From assembly GCA_036280655.1 (NCBI GenBank), contig DASUQI010000041.1, forward strand, positions 62,001-126,000: a stretch of 64,000 bases of DNA, read 5' to 3'. Made by a program: the position numbers and the translations under genes. Below the pieces are notes generated by a model. The model saw only the letters and a program-made list of their open reading frames with translations. It searched no databases and had not been told where the DNA came from. The stretch's first letter is position 1; each line of letters starts with the position of its first letter. Source of the DNA: DASSJM01 sp036280655. Lineage in GTDB: Bacteria > Actinomycetota > UBA4738 > HRBIN12. Below are positions 41,296 to 51,379 of this stretch, in pieces.

Positions 41296-42123
41296 GTGAG
41301 GGTCGGCGCGCACCTGCGCACGCCCGGCGGCCTCCGCAACGCGGTGGACATCGCCCGTGAGGTCGGCGCCGACGTCGTCCAGCTCTTCCTGTCGAACCCG
41401 CGGGCGTGGGCCGGACCGCGGCTCGACACGGCGGAGGCGTTCGGCGCGTCGTGGCGCGAGGGCGCGATCGGGCCGCTGTTCGTGCACGCGCCGTACCTCG
41501 TCAACATCGCGTCGCCCAACCCCGAGTTCGTCGAGAAGTCGCTCGAGCTCTGCCGGCGCTCGGTCGCCGCCTGCGGCGTGATCGGGGCCGGCGGGTTCGT
41601 GGTCCACGCCGGCTCGGGCGTCGAGGGCGAAGCCGCGGAGGCGAGCGAGCGCGCCACCGCCGTCCTGCGGGCCGTCCTCGCCGAGACGCCGGACACGACC
41701 GAGCTGCTCGTCGAGCTCATGGCCGGCACGAGCGGCGCCGTGGCCTCGACGCTGCAGGAGGCGCGGGAGCTGTTCGACGCGGTGGGCGACGAGCGGCTCC
41801 GCCTCGTGCTCGACACGTGTCATCTGTTCGCGACCGGCTACGGGCTCGACACCCTCGACGGCGTCGAGGAGTGTTTCGACGAGCTCCGCCGCCTCGGCCT
41901 GGCCGGACGGCTCCGGCTGATCCACATGAACGACGCGAAGTTCGAGCGCGGATCCCGCCGCGACCGCCACGAGGTCGTGGGCGAGGGGCGGATCGGCCTC
42001 GAGGGGTTCGGCGCGGTGGTGGCGCAGCCGGAGGTGCGGGAGCTCTCGGTCGTGGTGGAAACCCCGGCCTCGGGCGAGCGCCGGAAGCAGGAGCTCGAGA
42101 CGATCCGCTCGCTCGTGCCGTAG
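41296..42123 (+). CDS. nfo: Endonuclease IV-type AP endonuclease
   Basis: Zinc TIM-barrel repair nuclease that cuts 5' of abasic sites. The 275-residue protein shows VGAHLRTPGGLRNAV, VQLFLSNPRAW, FVHAPYLVNIASPN, VVHAGSG, LDTCHLFATGYGLDT and HMNDAKFERGSRRDRHEVVGEG, which supply the usual His/Glu/Asp metal ligands. GTG 41296 follows pknB by 39 bases without a ribosome-binding site. A 10-codon frame starting at GTG 41267 after TAGGGT ends in a GTGA overlap with this start. Confidence 0.92.
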   Translation: MRVGAHLRTPGGLRNAVDIAREVGADVVQLFLSNPRAWAGPRLDTAEAFGASWREGAIGPLFVHAPYLVNIASPNPEFVEKSLELCRRSVAACGVIGAGGFVVHAGSGVEGEAAEASERATAVLRAVLAETPDTTELLVELMAGTSGAVASTLQEARELFDAVGDERLRLVLDTCHLFATGYGLDTLDGVEECFDELRRLGLAGRLRLIHMNDAKFERGSRRDRHEVVGEGRIGLEGFGAVVAQPEVRELSVVVETPASGERRKQELETIRSLVP

Positions 42124-42161
42124 GTCGCGGACTCGCCGTCGACCGGGAAACGTCGCCGCCT

Positions 42162-43133
42162 TCAGGGATCTGCCGCCAGGATGCGCGCGAGCTCGGAGGC
42201 GTCGATGCCGCCCCCGGAGACGATCGCCACGATCCTCCCGCGGCCCGCCAGCCCCGAGAGCGCGGCGGCGACGGGGATCGCCCCTGCGCCCTCGGCGACG
42301 ACGTGCGCTCTCGTGGCCAAGAGCCGCACGGCGTCGGCCGCACGGTCGGGCTCGACCACGAGCGAGCCGTCGAGGAGCGTGCGAGCGAGCTCGAACATCT
42401 CGGGGAAGACGACCGGCGCGCCGATCCCGTCGACGAAGCTGGGTTGGTACGGCACCTCGACGGGCTCGCCGGCCTTCAGCGACGGAGCCAGCGGCGCCGC
42501 CGTCGAGACCTCGGCGGCGAACACGCGCACCGCAGGGGAGCGCGCACGGATCGCCGAGGCGATCCCGCAGCTCAGCCCTCCGCCGCCGTAAGGGACGACG
42601 ACGGCGTCCAGCTTCGGGAGGTCCTCGACCACCTCCAGACCGATCGTCCCGTTGCCCGCCATCACGTGTCGGTCGCTGAACGGATGGACGAACGCGCCGC
42701 GTAGACCGGGAAATTCCCGCGAGCCGAACACGCCGAGCCACTCGTCGAACGACACCGAGATGACGCTCGCGCCCAGGCGCTCGGTCGCCGAGCGCTTCGC
42801 CTGGGGGGCGGTGTCGGGCATCACGACGGTGGCCGGGACGCTCCGTCGTCGTGCGTACCACGCCACCGCCTGGGCCATGTTCCCCGCGCTCGCGGTCCAC
42901 ACACCCTCGGCCATCTCCTCATCTGCGAGCGACTCGATGAGCGAGCCCGCGCCGCGGATCTTGAACGATCCGATCGGCTGCAGGACCTCGAGCTTCAGGT
43001 AGATCTCGGTGTCGGGAAGATCGGTGTCCAGACGGACGAGCGGCGAACGGATCGCCGCGCCCGCGATCCGATCGCGCGCCCGCTCGATCTCCTCGAGCGT
43101 GAGGGGGGCGTGGGAGATCTCGCTCGGCGTCAC
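42162..43133 (-). CDS. PLP-dependent threonine/serine dehydratase-like enzyme
   Basis: A 323-residue fold-type II PLP enzyme with the Schiff-base lysine K58 in PIGSFKIRGA, TASAGNMAQAVAWYAR, the phosphate-binding PYGGGGLSCGIASA and a C-terminal VSGGGID motif. It matches threonine dehydratase/serine racemase relatives without a C-terminal ACT domain. GTG 43133 overlaps the stop of the ornithine-cyclodeaminase-like gene. Such pairs occur in amino-acid catabolism, including EutB/EutC-type pairs. Confidence 0.9.
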   Translation of the reverse strand: MTPSEISHAPLTLEEIERARDRIAGAAIRSPLVRLDTDLPDTEIYLKLEVLQPIGSFKIRGAGSLIESLADEEMAEGVWTASAGNMAQAVAWYARRRSVPATVVMPDTAPQAKRSATERLGASVISVSFDEWLGVFGSREFPGLRGAFVHPFSDRHVMAGNGTIGLEVVEDLPKLDAVVVPYGGGGLSCGIASAIRARSPAVRVFAAEVSTAAPLAPSLKAGEPVEVPYQPSFVDGIGAPVVFPEMFELARTLLDGSLVVEPDRAADAVRLLATRAHVVAEGAGAIPVAAALSGLAGRGRIVAIVSGGGIDASELARILAADP

Positions 43134-44071
43134 AGGTCGAAGGTCGTTCCGCGGCCCTCGGCGACGGCACGATCGAACACCTGACGCGCGGCGGCCGCGT
43201 CCTCGACCGCGTGGCCGGTCGACTTGTACAGGGTCAGCTCGTCGTCCGAGCGGCGACCCGGGTGGTCGCCGGAGAGCACCTCGCCGATCTCGGCCAGCGT
43301 CGACGGGTCGATCCCCTGCAGCTCGGCGGAGCCCGTGGGCGGTGGGTTCTCGGCGGCGCCTCTCCACTCGACGAACACGGTCGCGTCGCGAACGGTCGCC
43401 GGGTCGACCTCGGCGCCTACCCCGACCGAGCTCACGTGCGCGCCCGGCGCCAGCCAGTCGCGGGCGATGACTGGCTCGTCCGCGTCGGTGCAGCAGCACA
43501 CGATGTCCGCGCCTCGGACGGCTTCTTCGAAGGTGTCCGTCGCCCGCGCCCGAGGATCGAGCCTGGCGAGCGCCTCCGCGTGGCGCAGATCACGGGACGA
43601 GATCCGGATGTCGACAGGCTCGAACGCGCGCGTGAACGCGTCCAGGTGCGAGCGCCCCTGGACGCCAGCGCCCACGATCGCGAGCGTCCCAGCGCCGGGA
43701 CCGGCCAGCGCGCGTGCAGCGACGGCAGACGTTGCTCCCGTTCGCACGGCCGTCACGACCGAGCCATCCATCACGCACACGGGGACGCCTGTCTCCTCCT
43801 CGAACAGCGCGATGAGCGCCTGGTGGGATGGGAGGTCACGAGCGTCGTTGCGGGGGAAGACCGACACGAGCTTGGCCCCAAGCGCCGCGCCGGGCAGGTA
43901 GCCCGGCATCGCGCCGAGGAACCCGGCGGGGGCGCGGGCAACGGTGCGGGGTGGGACGGAGGTCGTGCCGCGGCTCAGCGCCCGCAACGCGCTTTCGAGC
44001 GCATCGAAGAGCGCCAACGGATCGATCAGCTCGCGGACGTCGTCGGCGTTCAAGAGGAGCAGCGGCGCCAT
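43130..44071 (-). CDS. Ornithine cyclodeaminase/mu-crystallin family protein
   Basis: A 313-residue NAD(P)-dependent enzyme of the ornithine cyclodeaminase/alanine dehydrogenase family: LLLLNADDVRELIDPL at the start, GAKLVSVFPRN, VMDGSVVTAVRTGATSAVAA, and the Rossmann loop LAIVGAGVQGRSHLDAF. Substrate not assignable. ATG 44071 lies seven bases after TATCAT (44079-44084), a leaderless arrangement; an upstream ATG at 44107 would extend it by 12 unconserved residues. Confidence 0.9.
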   Translation of the reverse strand: MAPLLLLNADDVRELIDPLALFDALESALRALSRGTTSVPPRTVARAPAGFLGAMPGYLPGAALGAKLVSVFPRNDARDLPSHQALIALFEEETGVPVCVMDGSVVTAVRTGATSAVAARALAGPGAGTLAIVGAGVQGRSHLDAFTRAFEPVDIRISSRDLRHAEALARLDPRARATDTFEEAVRGADIVCCCTDADEPVIARDWLAPGAHVSSVGVGAEVDPATVRDATVFVEWRGAAENPPPTGSAELQGIDPSTLAEIGEVLSGDHPGRRSDDELTLYKSTGHAVEDAAAARQVFDRAVAEGRGTTFDL

Positions 44072-44078
44072 GCCGCCG

Positions 44079-44084
44079 ATGATA
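44079..44084 (-). promoter_or_regulatory. -10 element TATCAT, leaderless start of the OCD-like gene
   Basis: TATCAT on the minus strand is seven bases before the ATG at 44071 and no ribosome-binding site lies between them. Part of the recurring leaderless pattern in this window. Confidence 0.5.
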
Positions 44085-44128
44085 GGTGGGGATGGCGAGG
44101 CGAACATCGCCGCCCCGTGCGAATGGGC

Positions 44129-44752
44129 CTATGGCTCGAGCTCGGCCCGCGGTCCTTCCTGGTAGCTGTAGCGCTCCTCGAACCACGGGTCGGCGTGCAC
44201 GTGGTACCCGCGCACCTCCCAGAAGCCGCGCTCATTCGTGTCGGTGAACTCGAGCCCGCGGAGCCACTTCGCGCTCTTCCACGCGTAGCGCTTCGGGACC
44301 ACGAGCCGGAGCGGGAAGCCGTGCTCGGGCGCGAGGTCCTGTCCCCCGTGCGCCCACGCGACGAGCACGTCGTCGTCGTCCATCGCCTGCAGCGACAGGT
44401 CAGAGGTGTAGCCGTAGTCGCAGTGGGCGATCACCCACTTCGCCTCGGGCTTCGGCCGGGCCTTCTCGGCGAGCACCCGGAACGGGACGCCCGTCCACGT
44501 GTTGTCGAGCGTCGACCAGCCGGTCACACAGTGCATGTCGGCCTCTACGTCCACCGGGCCGAGGTCCTTCAGCTCCGCGTACGTCAGCCGGTACGGCTCC
44601 TCGACGAGGCCGCCGATCTCGAGGTCCCAGCTCGCCTCGTCGAACTCGGGGATCGGGCCGAAGTGCAGCACCGGCCAGGTCTTCACGAGCCGCTGTCCGG
44701 GCGGGACGCGCTTCGCGATCTCCTCCGGATACCTCGGGCCGAACAGCTTCAC
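44129..44752 (-). CDS. Sulfite oxidase-fold molybdopterin protein
   Basis: A 207-residue protein of the sulfite oxidase/YedY molybdopterin fold: VHFGPIPEFDEASWDLEIGG-type start (seen as SWDLEIGGLVEEPYRL), the molybdenum-ligating C75 in DMHCVTGWSTLDNTWTGV, and HGFPLRLVVPKRYAWKSAKW. It is smaller than sulfite oxidase and lacks the C-terminal dimerisation domain. No twin-arginine signal, so cytoplasmic. GTG 44752 has GGAGG seven bases upstream. It needs molybdenum cofactor, which ties in with mobA and fdhD in this window. Confidence 0.9.
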   Translation of the reverse strand: MKLFGPRYPEEIAKRVPPGQRLVKTWPVLHFGPIPEFDEASWDLEIGGLVEEPYRLTYAELKDLGPVDVEADMHCVTGWSTLDNTWTGVPFRVLAEKARPKPEAKWVIAHCDYGYTSDLSLQAMDDDDVLVAWAHGGQDLAPEHGFPLRLVVPKRYAWKSAKWLRGLEFTDTNERGFWEVRGYHVHADPWFEERYSYQEGPRAELEP

Positions 44753-44769
44753 GTCCCTACCTCCCTCGG

Positions 44770-45816
44770 TCAGCCGGCGAGCACGACGCGCCACGCCGCG
44801 ATCGCCGTCTCGATGTCGTCGTCGCCAACGTCCACGTGGGTCACCATCCGGACCTTGCCGGAGACCTTGCTCACGCCGACGCCCTCGCGTTCGAGCCGGT
44901 CCGCCGCCTCGAGCGGGGTCATCCCCACCGCGTCGGTGTCGACGAAGAGCATGTTCGTCTCGACCGACGCCGGGTCGAGCGCCTCTGGCGCGAGCTCGGC
45001 CACGCCATCCGCGAGCCGCCGGGCCCGCTCGTGGTCCTCGTGCAGACGCCTCGGCCCCTCCTCGAGCGCAAGCAAGCCGGCGGCGGCCAGGACGCCCGCC
45101 TGCCGCCACGCGCCGCCGTACAGGATCTTGATCCGCCTTCCCTCCCGCATCGCCTCCGCCTCGCCGCACACGAGGGAGCCGATCGGCGCGCCGAGGCCCT
45201 TCGAGACGCAGAACATCATGCTGTCGGTCTCGGCGGCGTACTCGGCGACGTCGACGCCGGAAGCGGCGCTCGCGTTGAAGATCCGGGCGCCGTCGAGGTG
45301 CACGCGGACACCCGCCTCGTCGGTCACCTTTCGGATCGCGCGGAAGTCGTCGACGTCCATCACCGTGCCACCGGCATGGCCGCTCGTGTTCTCGATGCAG
45401 ACGAGGTCGACGATCTCGACGTCGTACGGCTCATCGGGCTCGAGTGCGGCGCGAACGTCGCCGGCCGAGAACCTCCCTCGGTCGTCGCCGTGGATCGTTC
45501 GGTACGCGATGCCGGAGAGCACCGCCGAGCTCATGACCTCCGTGCTCGCGACGTGGCTCTGGCCTTCGGCGACCACAAGATGACCCGGCCCGCCGAAGTG
45601 CAGCCGAAGTGCGATCTGGTTGGCCATCGTGCCGGTCGGCACGAACAGCGCGGCCTCCTTGCCTGTGATCTCGGCAGCGCGCTCCTGGAGGTGGTTCACG
45701 GTCGGGTCGTCGCCGAACCAATCGTCGCCGACCTCGGCGTCGGCCATGGCCTTGCGCATCGCGGCCGAGGGCCTGGTCACGGTGTCCGAACGCAGGTCGA
45801 CGCGGAAGCTCTTCAC
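44770..45816 (-). CDS. ltaE: Low-specificity L-threonine aldolase
   Basis: PLP enzyme cleaving L-threonine or allo-threonine to glycine and acetaldehyde. The 348-residue protein starts VDLRSDTVTRPSAAMRKAM, has FVPTGTMANQIAL, the PLP aspartate region RVHLDGARIFNA and the Schiff-base lysine K206 in CVSKGLGAPIGS. GTG 45816 lies eight bases after TAGACT (45825-45830, minus strand) with no ribosome-binding site. The next gene (sulfite-oxidase fold) starts 18 bases after its stop. Confidence 0.93.
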   Translation of the reverse strand: MKSFRVDLRSDTVTRPSAAMRKAMADAEVGDDWFGDDPTVNHLQERAAEITGKEAALFVPTGTMANQIALRLHFGGPGHLVVAEGQSHVASTEVMSSAVLSGIAYRTIHGDDRGRFSAGDVRAALEPDEPYDVEIVDLVCIENTSGHAGGTVMDVDDFRAIRKVTDEAGVRVHLDGARIFNASAASGVDVAEYAAETDSMMFCVSKGLGAPIGSLVCGEAEAMREGRRIKILYGGAWRQAGVLAAAGLLALEEGPRRLHEDHERARRLADGVAELAPEALDPASVETNMLFVDTDAVGMTPLEAADRLEREGVGVSKVSGKVRMVTHVDVGDDDIETAIAAWRVVLAG

Positions 45817-45859
45817 GACCTGTCAGTCTATCGAGGGTCCGACGAACGCCATCCCGCGG

Positions 45860-47004
45860 TCAGTACAGGAACATCGGCTTGCCGTCCACGTGGCGGATCT
45901 TCGGCCGGTACGCCTCGGCGTCGTAGAGCGCCGCCACGTCGACCCGCTTCACGCCCTGCCGGACGACGTCGATCGGAACGTTCACGTAGTTGCCGTTGCG
46001 GAGCGCGACGAGGCGTCCGAACTCGCCGCCGATCACGAGGTCCGCCGCCATGACCGCGTAGTTGATCGCCACCATCAGGTCGAGCGAGTCCGGCGAGCCC
46101 GAACGCATCAGGTAGCCGATCGCCTGATAGATCATCCCCTCGCCGGTGATCTCGCGGAGCGCGCGCCCGGTCTCGAGCCCGATCCCGCCGAGCTTGCGGT
46201 GACCGTAGGCGTCCTCGGCTTCCGAGAGCATCATCTCGCCGCCGGTCATCGTGGCGCCCTCGGAGATCGTCATCATCGCGTAGCCGCTCGGGTTCGCGCG
46301 CTTGTCGCCCATCAGGAAGCCCGCGAGCTTCTCGACGTCGAACGGCACCTCGCTGATGATCGCCCGGTCCACGCCCGACAGGTACGCGGACACGAGTGCG
46401 GTCTCGCCGCTGTACCGGCCGAACACCTCGACGACGGCGAGGCGCTCGTGCGAGCCGGCGCTCGTCCGAAGCTGATGGAGGAAGATCACGGTCCGCGTCA
46501 CCGCTGTCGAGAACCCGATGCAGTAGTCGGTCCCGTGGACGTCGTTGTCCATCGTCTTCGGGACGGCGACGACCGGGACCCCCTCCTCGTGCAGCCGGAG
46601 GGCGAACGACAGGGTGTCGTCCCCGCCGATCGGGATCAGTGCGTCGATCCCCAGGCGCTCGAGCGTTTTGAGCACGTGCGGCGTGTGGTCACGCGGCTCC
46701 TCGTCCTCGCGCCCGTCCTTGAGGAACTCGGGCTCGTCGGCCGGGCGGACGCGCGCGGGGTTCACCCTGGACGTGTGCAGGACCGTGCCCCCGGTCCGGT
46801 CGATCGTCCGCACCGACGAGGAGTCGAGGTCCACGATGTTCGCGAGCACCGACGCCGGGTCGTCCGGGTCGCAGCCGAGGAGGCCGCCCCAGCCGCGGCG
46901 GATCCCGACGACGTCGTGGCCCTCCTGCTCAGCGCGCATCGTCGCCGCCTTGATGCACGCGTTCAGGCCCGGGACGTCGCCGCCGCCGGTCAGGACCCCG
47001 ATCT

Positions 47005-47008
<4 letters not shown>
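45860..47008 (-). CDS. 6-phosphofructokinase, PPi-type signature
   Basis: A 382-residue PFK with GVLTGGGDVPGLNACIKA, the donor-site motif PIGGDDTLSFA and VPKTMDNDVHGTDYCIGF. The GGDDT plus PKT combination is the established signature of pyrophosphate-dependent phosphofructokinases (Asp and Lys replace the two glycines of the ATP enzyme), so a reversible PPi-PFK is inferred. ATG 47008 overlaps the stop of the upstream PFK gene as ATGA. Confidence 0.92.
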
Positions 47009-48060
<1,052 letters not shown>

Positions 48061-48176
48061 TGAGACACTCCTGTCTGGCCCCGCCGACCCGCCTGGGCCG
48101 GAGCCCGCCCAGGTCAAGTCGGGTCACCCCGACGTCGAGAGAGGGATTGTACGGCCGGCCCTTCGTCCCTCAGCCC

Positions 48177-49220
48177 ATGCGAACCCGAACCGTCGCCCTC
48201 GTGCTCGTGCTCGCGGCCCTCGTGGTCGCCGCGCCGGCGCGCGCCCACGATCTCGGGCCGCTCCTCCGCGACCACCGCGACCTGCCGGAGGTCGAGCGCC
48301 TCGAGGAGCTACGCGCCCGCCTCCACGACCTGCTCGAACGTTACGGGCGCCTGGAGCGCCGGGCCGGCCACGGCTGGATCCGCGTGGTCGACGACGAGCG
48401 GGCCGTCGCCGAGGCCGAGCGCACCGTGGGCGAGGCCGAGGCCGCCCTCGGGGCGAAGATGCGGACGGCGTACCAGCTCGGCCCGGGCGCGGCCGTCGAG
48501 GCTATGCTCGGCGCCGGGTCGTTCGCCGACCTCGCGTCGATCTCGGAGTTCACCGCCCGGACGATCGCGCTCGAGGACTCGGTCCTGCGCGACTCGATCG
48601 TGGCGCACGCGCTCGTCGACGCGCGGCGCGCCCAGGCACGCGCGGCTCGCGAACGGCTCGAGCCGATGCTCGACCGGCTCCGCGCCCTGCTGGGCGAGAT
48701 GGAGGCCGCAGTCGACGAGGCGACCGAGCTCGCGCGACAGGCGTCGCTCGAGGAAGAGGCGGCCGAGGCGCTGAAGGCCCTCGAGGGCCAGGCGGCGGCG
48801 GTCGCGGGTGCGGCCGCGCGCATGGGGACGTGGGACCTCATCGGCTACCAAGACGACCAGAGCCCGCTCCTCGCGCTCCTCGGTCCGGCCGGTGGGCGCA
48901 CGTGCGAGACGCCCGCGGGGCTCGCGCCGACCGGCGAGGTCTTCGAGGGGTACGCGTCCTGGTACGGCTGGGAGTTCGGCGGCCAGCCGACCGCGACCGG
49001 CGCGATCTTCGACCCGCGACTGTTCACCGCGGCGAACCGATGGCTGCCGTTCGGGACGTTCCTGCGAGTGACCTACGAGGATCGCTGCGCGATCGTCCTC
49101 GTGAACGACCGCGGGCCGTACGGGCGGCTCGAGCGGGTCATCGACCTGTCCGAGGCCGCCGCGCAGTACCTCGGCGTCGGAGTCTCGTGGGTCCGCGCCG
49201 AGATCCTCGTCCCGGCCTGA
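48177..49220 (+). CDS. Secreted coiled-coil protein with RlpA-like domain
   Basis: A 347-residue exported protein: signal peptide MRTRTVALVLVLAALVVAAP ending ARA, a long helical coiled-coil segment (about residues 30-225) and a C-terminal double-psi beta-barrel of the RlpA/3D type (GYASWYGWEFGGQPTATG, LPFGTFLRVT, NDRGPYGRLERVIDLS). RlpA-like domains bind or cleave peptidoglycan. The coiled coil is like those of PcsB-type regulators, so a cell-wall hydrolase role is suggested. ATG 48177 gives the cleanest signal peptide. Confidence 0.86.
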   Translation: MRTRTVALVLVLAALVVAAPARAHDLGPLLRDHRDLPEVERLEELRARLHDLLERYGRLERRAGHGWIRVVDDERAVAEAERTVGEAEAALGAKMRTAYQLGPGAAVEAMLGAGSFADLASISEFTARTIALEDSVLRDSIVAHALVDARRAQARAARERLEPMLDRLRALLGEMEAAVDEATELARQASLEEEAAEALKALEGQAAAVAGAAARMGTWDLIGYQDDQSPLLALLGPAGGRTCETPAGLAPTGEVFEGYASWYGWEFGGQPTATGAIFDPRLFTAANRWLPFGTFLRVTYEDRCAIVLVNDRGPYGRLERVIDLSEAAAQYLGVGVSWVRAEILVPA

Positions 49221-49224
49221 CGGG

Positions 49225-49230
49225 TAGCAT
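49225..49230 (+). promoter_or_regulatory. -10 element TAGCAT, leaderless start of a 45-residue gene
   Basis: TAGCAT followed by GGCGCC and then the GTG at 49237, a six-base spacing identical to that of the HNH, PAS and 74-residue genes. Confidence 0.45.
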
Positions 49231-49236
49231 GGCGCC

Positions 49237-49374
49237 GTGCTCGCGGCGTGGGGACTGCTCGAGTGGTTCTTCGTGCTCGCGTTGGTCGGCCTGACCGGGG
49301 CGGTCGGTCTCGCGTTCCTCTACATGGTCTTCTCGCTGTTCGTGAACCCCGGACGTCGCAAGCGATCCCTCTGA
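49237..49374 (+). CDS. 45-residue single-span membrane protein
   Basis: A small frame between the RlpA-like gene and the esterase. The product is very hydrophobic (LEWFFVLALVGLTGAVGLAF then YMVFSLFV) and ends in a basic NPGRRKRSL tail, giving one or two membrane passes. The leaderless-type TAGCAT six bases before the GTG and the tight spacing to the next gene (start at 49379) support it. No family recognised. Confidence 0.55.
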   Translation: MLAAWGLLEWFFVLALVGLTGAVGLAFLYMVFSLFVNPGRRKRSL

Positions 49375-49378
49375 CCGT

Positions 49379-50146
49379 GTGAGCAAGCTGCAGATCCGGC
49401 CCGGCTGCGATCCGTTCTCGCTCGGCGGCGGCTCGGTCGGCGTCCTCATGGTCCACGGCCTCACCGGCTCGCCCGCCTCGATGCGCCCGATCGGGGAATG
49501 GCTCGCCGCGCACGGCCTCTCCGTCGAGGGCGTTCGCCTGCCGGGCCACGGGACCGACATCGAGGACCTTCGGACCCGGCACTGGACCGAGTGGGTGGAC
49601 GAGGCTGCCCGCGGGCTCGCCTCCCTCCGCGAACGGTGCCGGACCGTGGTCACGCTCGGCCAGTCCGGTGGCGCCTCGGTCGTGCTCACGGTCGTCGCCT
49701 CGCGGCCGCACGACGTCGACGGGATCGCGCTCACGAACCCATACGTGTTCGACGCGCGGCTGCTCGCCGTCCCCGTCGGTCGGCGCGTCCTCCGCGACTG
49801 GAAGGGCGTCGCGAACGACATCGCGAAGCCGGGGCAGGACGAGCACGGGTACCGGCGCACGCCGGTCGCGGCGATCGCGGAGCTGTCGGAGCTGATGCGG
49901 TTCGTCCGCGCGGCGCTGCCCGAGATCCGGCAGCCGGTCGTGGTGTTCCGCTCGGGCACCGATCACGTGATCCCACGCTCGAACGCCCTGAAGGTGCTCG
50001 AGCGGATCGGCTCGGAGCGCAAGCAGCTCGTCCCCTGCCCGAACTCGTACCACGTCGTGACGCTCGACCACGACGCGCCGCTCGTGCAGGAGCGCGTGCT
50101 CGCGTTCGCGAACGAGCTCGACGCCGAGAGAGCAGGGAAGGACTAG
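49379..50146 (+). CDS. Alpha/beta hydrolase, carboxylesterase (Est30-like)
   Basis: A 255-residue cytoplasmic hydrolase: oxyanion-hole motif VLMVHGLTGSPASM, RLPGHGTD, and the nucleophile elbow GQSGG with S96. Acid and base residues are expected in SGTDHVIP and the C-terminal NSYHVVTLDHD. Resembles carboxylesterase/monoacylglycerol lipase relatives of the Est30 type. GTG 49379 is five bases after the small membrane gene. Its TAG overlaps the ferritin stop tail-to-tail (CTAG). Confidence 0.88.
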   Translation: MSKLQIRPGCDPFSLGGGSVGVLMVHGLTGSPASMRPIGEWLAAHGLSVEGVRLPGHGTDIEDLRTRHWTEWVDEAARGLASLRERCRTVVTLGQSGGASVVLTVVASRPHDVDGIALTNPYVFDARLLAVPVGRRVLRDWKGVANDIAKPGQDEHGYRRTPVAAIAELSELMRFVRAALPEIRQPVVVFRSGTDHVIPRSNALKVLERIGSERKQLVPCPNSYHVVTLDHDAPLVQERVLAFANELDAERAGKD

Positions 50147-50640
50147 CCCTCGGCCTGGCGGGCGCCGAGCTCGCGGTCGAGCAGCAGCAGCGACGCAGGC
50201 TCGCCGCCGACCGCCTTCAGCGTCTGGACGATCTCGCCGGCCGTGCGCTCCTCCTCGACCTGCTCGGTCACGAACCACTGGAGGAAGACCTGGCTCGCGT
50301 AGTCGCCGTGCTGCTGGGCCATCCCGTAGAGGCCGTCGATCATCATCGTGACGTTCATCTCGTGCGCGAGCGCCGCCTCGAACGCCGCCTGTGGCGAACC
50401 GAAATCGGTCTCGGGCGCGTCGATGCCCGCGAGCGTCACCCTGCCGCCGCGATCGACGACGTGCCGAACGAACTTCAGCGCGTGCTCGCGCTCCTCGTCG
50501 GACTGGAGCCTGAACCATCGCGCGAACCCCGGCAGCCCCTCCGACTCGCAGTAGGCGGACATCGCCAGGTACAGGTGCGAGGAGTAGAGCTCGGCCGCGA
50601 TCTGGGTGTTCATCGCGTCCTCGAGATCGGGTGAGAGCAT
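50143..50640 (-). CDS. ftnA: Ferritin (non-haem)
   Basis: Iron-storage protein. The 165-residue four-helix bundle has NTQIAAELYSSHLYLAMSAYCE, the ferroxidase ligands in QSDEEREHALKF, and TEQVEEERTAGEIVQTL near the end, as in FtnA. No haem-ligand Met of bacterioferritin is evident at the usual place. ATG 50640 has GGAGG six bases upstream. Converges on the esterase. Confidence 0.94.
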   Translation of the reverse strand: MLSPDLEDAMNTQIAAELYSSHLYLAMSAYCESEGLPGFARWFRLQSDEEREHALKFVRHVVDRGGRVTLAGIDAPETDFGSPQAAFEAALAHEMNVTMMIDGLYGMAQQHGDYASQVFLQWFVTEQVEEERTAGEIVQTLKAVGGEPASLLLLDRELGARQAEG

Positions 50641-50664
50641 CGCGAACCTCCTTCGGGAGCCAGC

Positions 50665-51351
50665 CTATCCCGGGTCGGGCAGCGTGAGCTCGGCGACGAC
50701 CGGGCGGTGATCCGAAGCCTCTCGGGCGTCGGGGCCGGGCGGCACGATCACGCGCTCGACGGCGATCCCCTCCGAGATGAAGAGATAGTCGATCCGCGCG
50801 ATGGGCTCGTCGGCCGGGAACGTCTCGCCGGCGACGTCGCCGCCGAGCAGCCACGCGTCGCGGAACCGCTCGGAGAGGTAGCCGACGGCTCGGCCGTCCG
50901 GTCGTTCGTTCAGGTCACCGCCGATCACGACCGGTGTCTCCACGTCGGCGAGGATGCGCCCGAGCTGGCGGGCGTCGGAGAGCCGCTCGCGCGGATGCAG
51001 GCCCAGGTGTGTCGAGACCGCGCAGAGGCGCGCGTCGCCGTTCTCGAGCCGGGCGACCAGGGCGCCGCGCGGGTACATGAACGGGGTGCCCTCGAAGCGT
51101 TGCTGCCGGTGCTCGGCGATCCACCACGTCGGGCGGACGAGCACCGCGTCCTTCACGCGCCTTCGGAACGGCGACCATGGATCGCGGGCGACGCCCATGC
51201 CGAGCGCCTTCGCGAACCGCCCGAGTCGCCATCGGCTGCCGCTCTCGTTCAGCAGGACGACGTCGGGCTCGAAGTGCCCGACGAGCCGGACGAGCCGCTC
51301 GAACCCGTCGCGGAACCCCCGCACGTTGTAGACGACGACGCGAACGCGCAC
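50665..51351 (-). CDS. Endonuclease/exonuclease/phosphatase family protein
   Basis: A 228-residue EEP-fold metal-dependent hydrolase: VVVYNVRGFRDGFERLV, DVVLLNES, CAVSTHLGLHPRERLSDARQL, GGDLNERPDG and the C-terminal ASDHRPVVAEL. No signal peptide. DNA, RNA or phospholipid headgroup could be the substrate. GTG 51351. Confidence 0.86.
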   Translation of the reverse strand: MRVRVVVYNVRGFRDGFERLVRLVGHFEPDVVLLNESGSRWRLGRFAKALGMGVARDPWSPFRRRVKDAVLVRPTWWIAEHRQQRFEGTPFMYPRGALVARLENGDARLCAVSTHLGLHPRERLSDARQLGRILADVETPVVIGGDLNERPDGRAVGYLSERFRDAWLLGGDVAGETFPADEPIARIDYLFISEGIAVERVIVPPGPDAREASDHRPVVAELTLPDPG

Positions 51352-51379
51352 CCCTGAACGCTACCCGCGTCGGAGGGAT

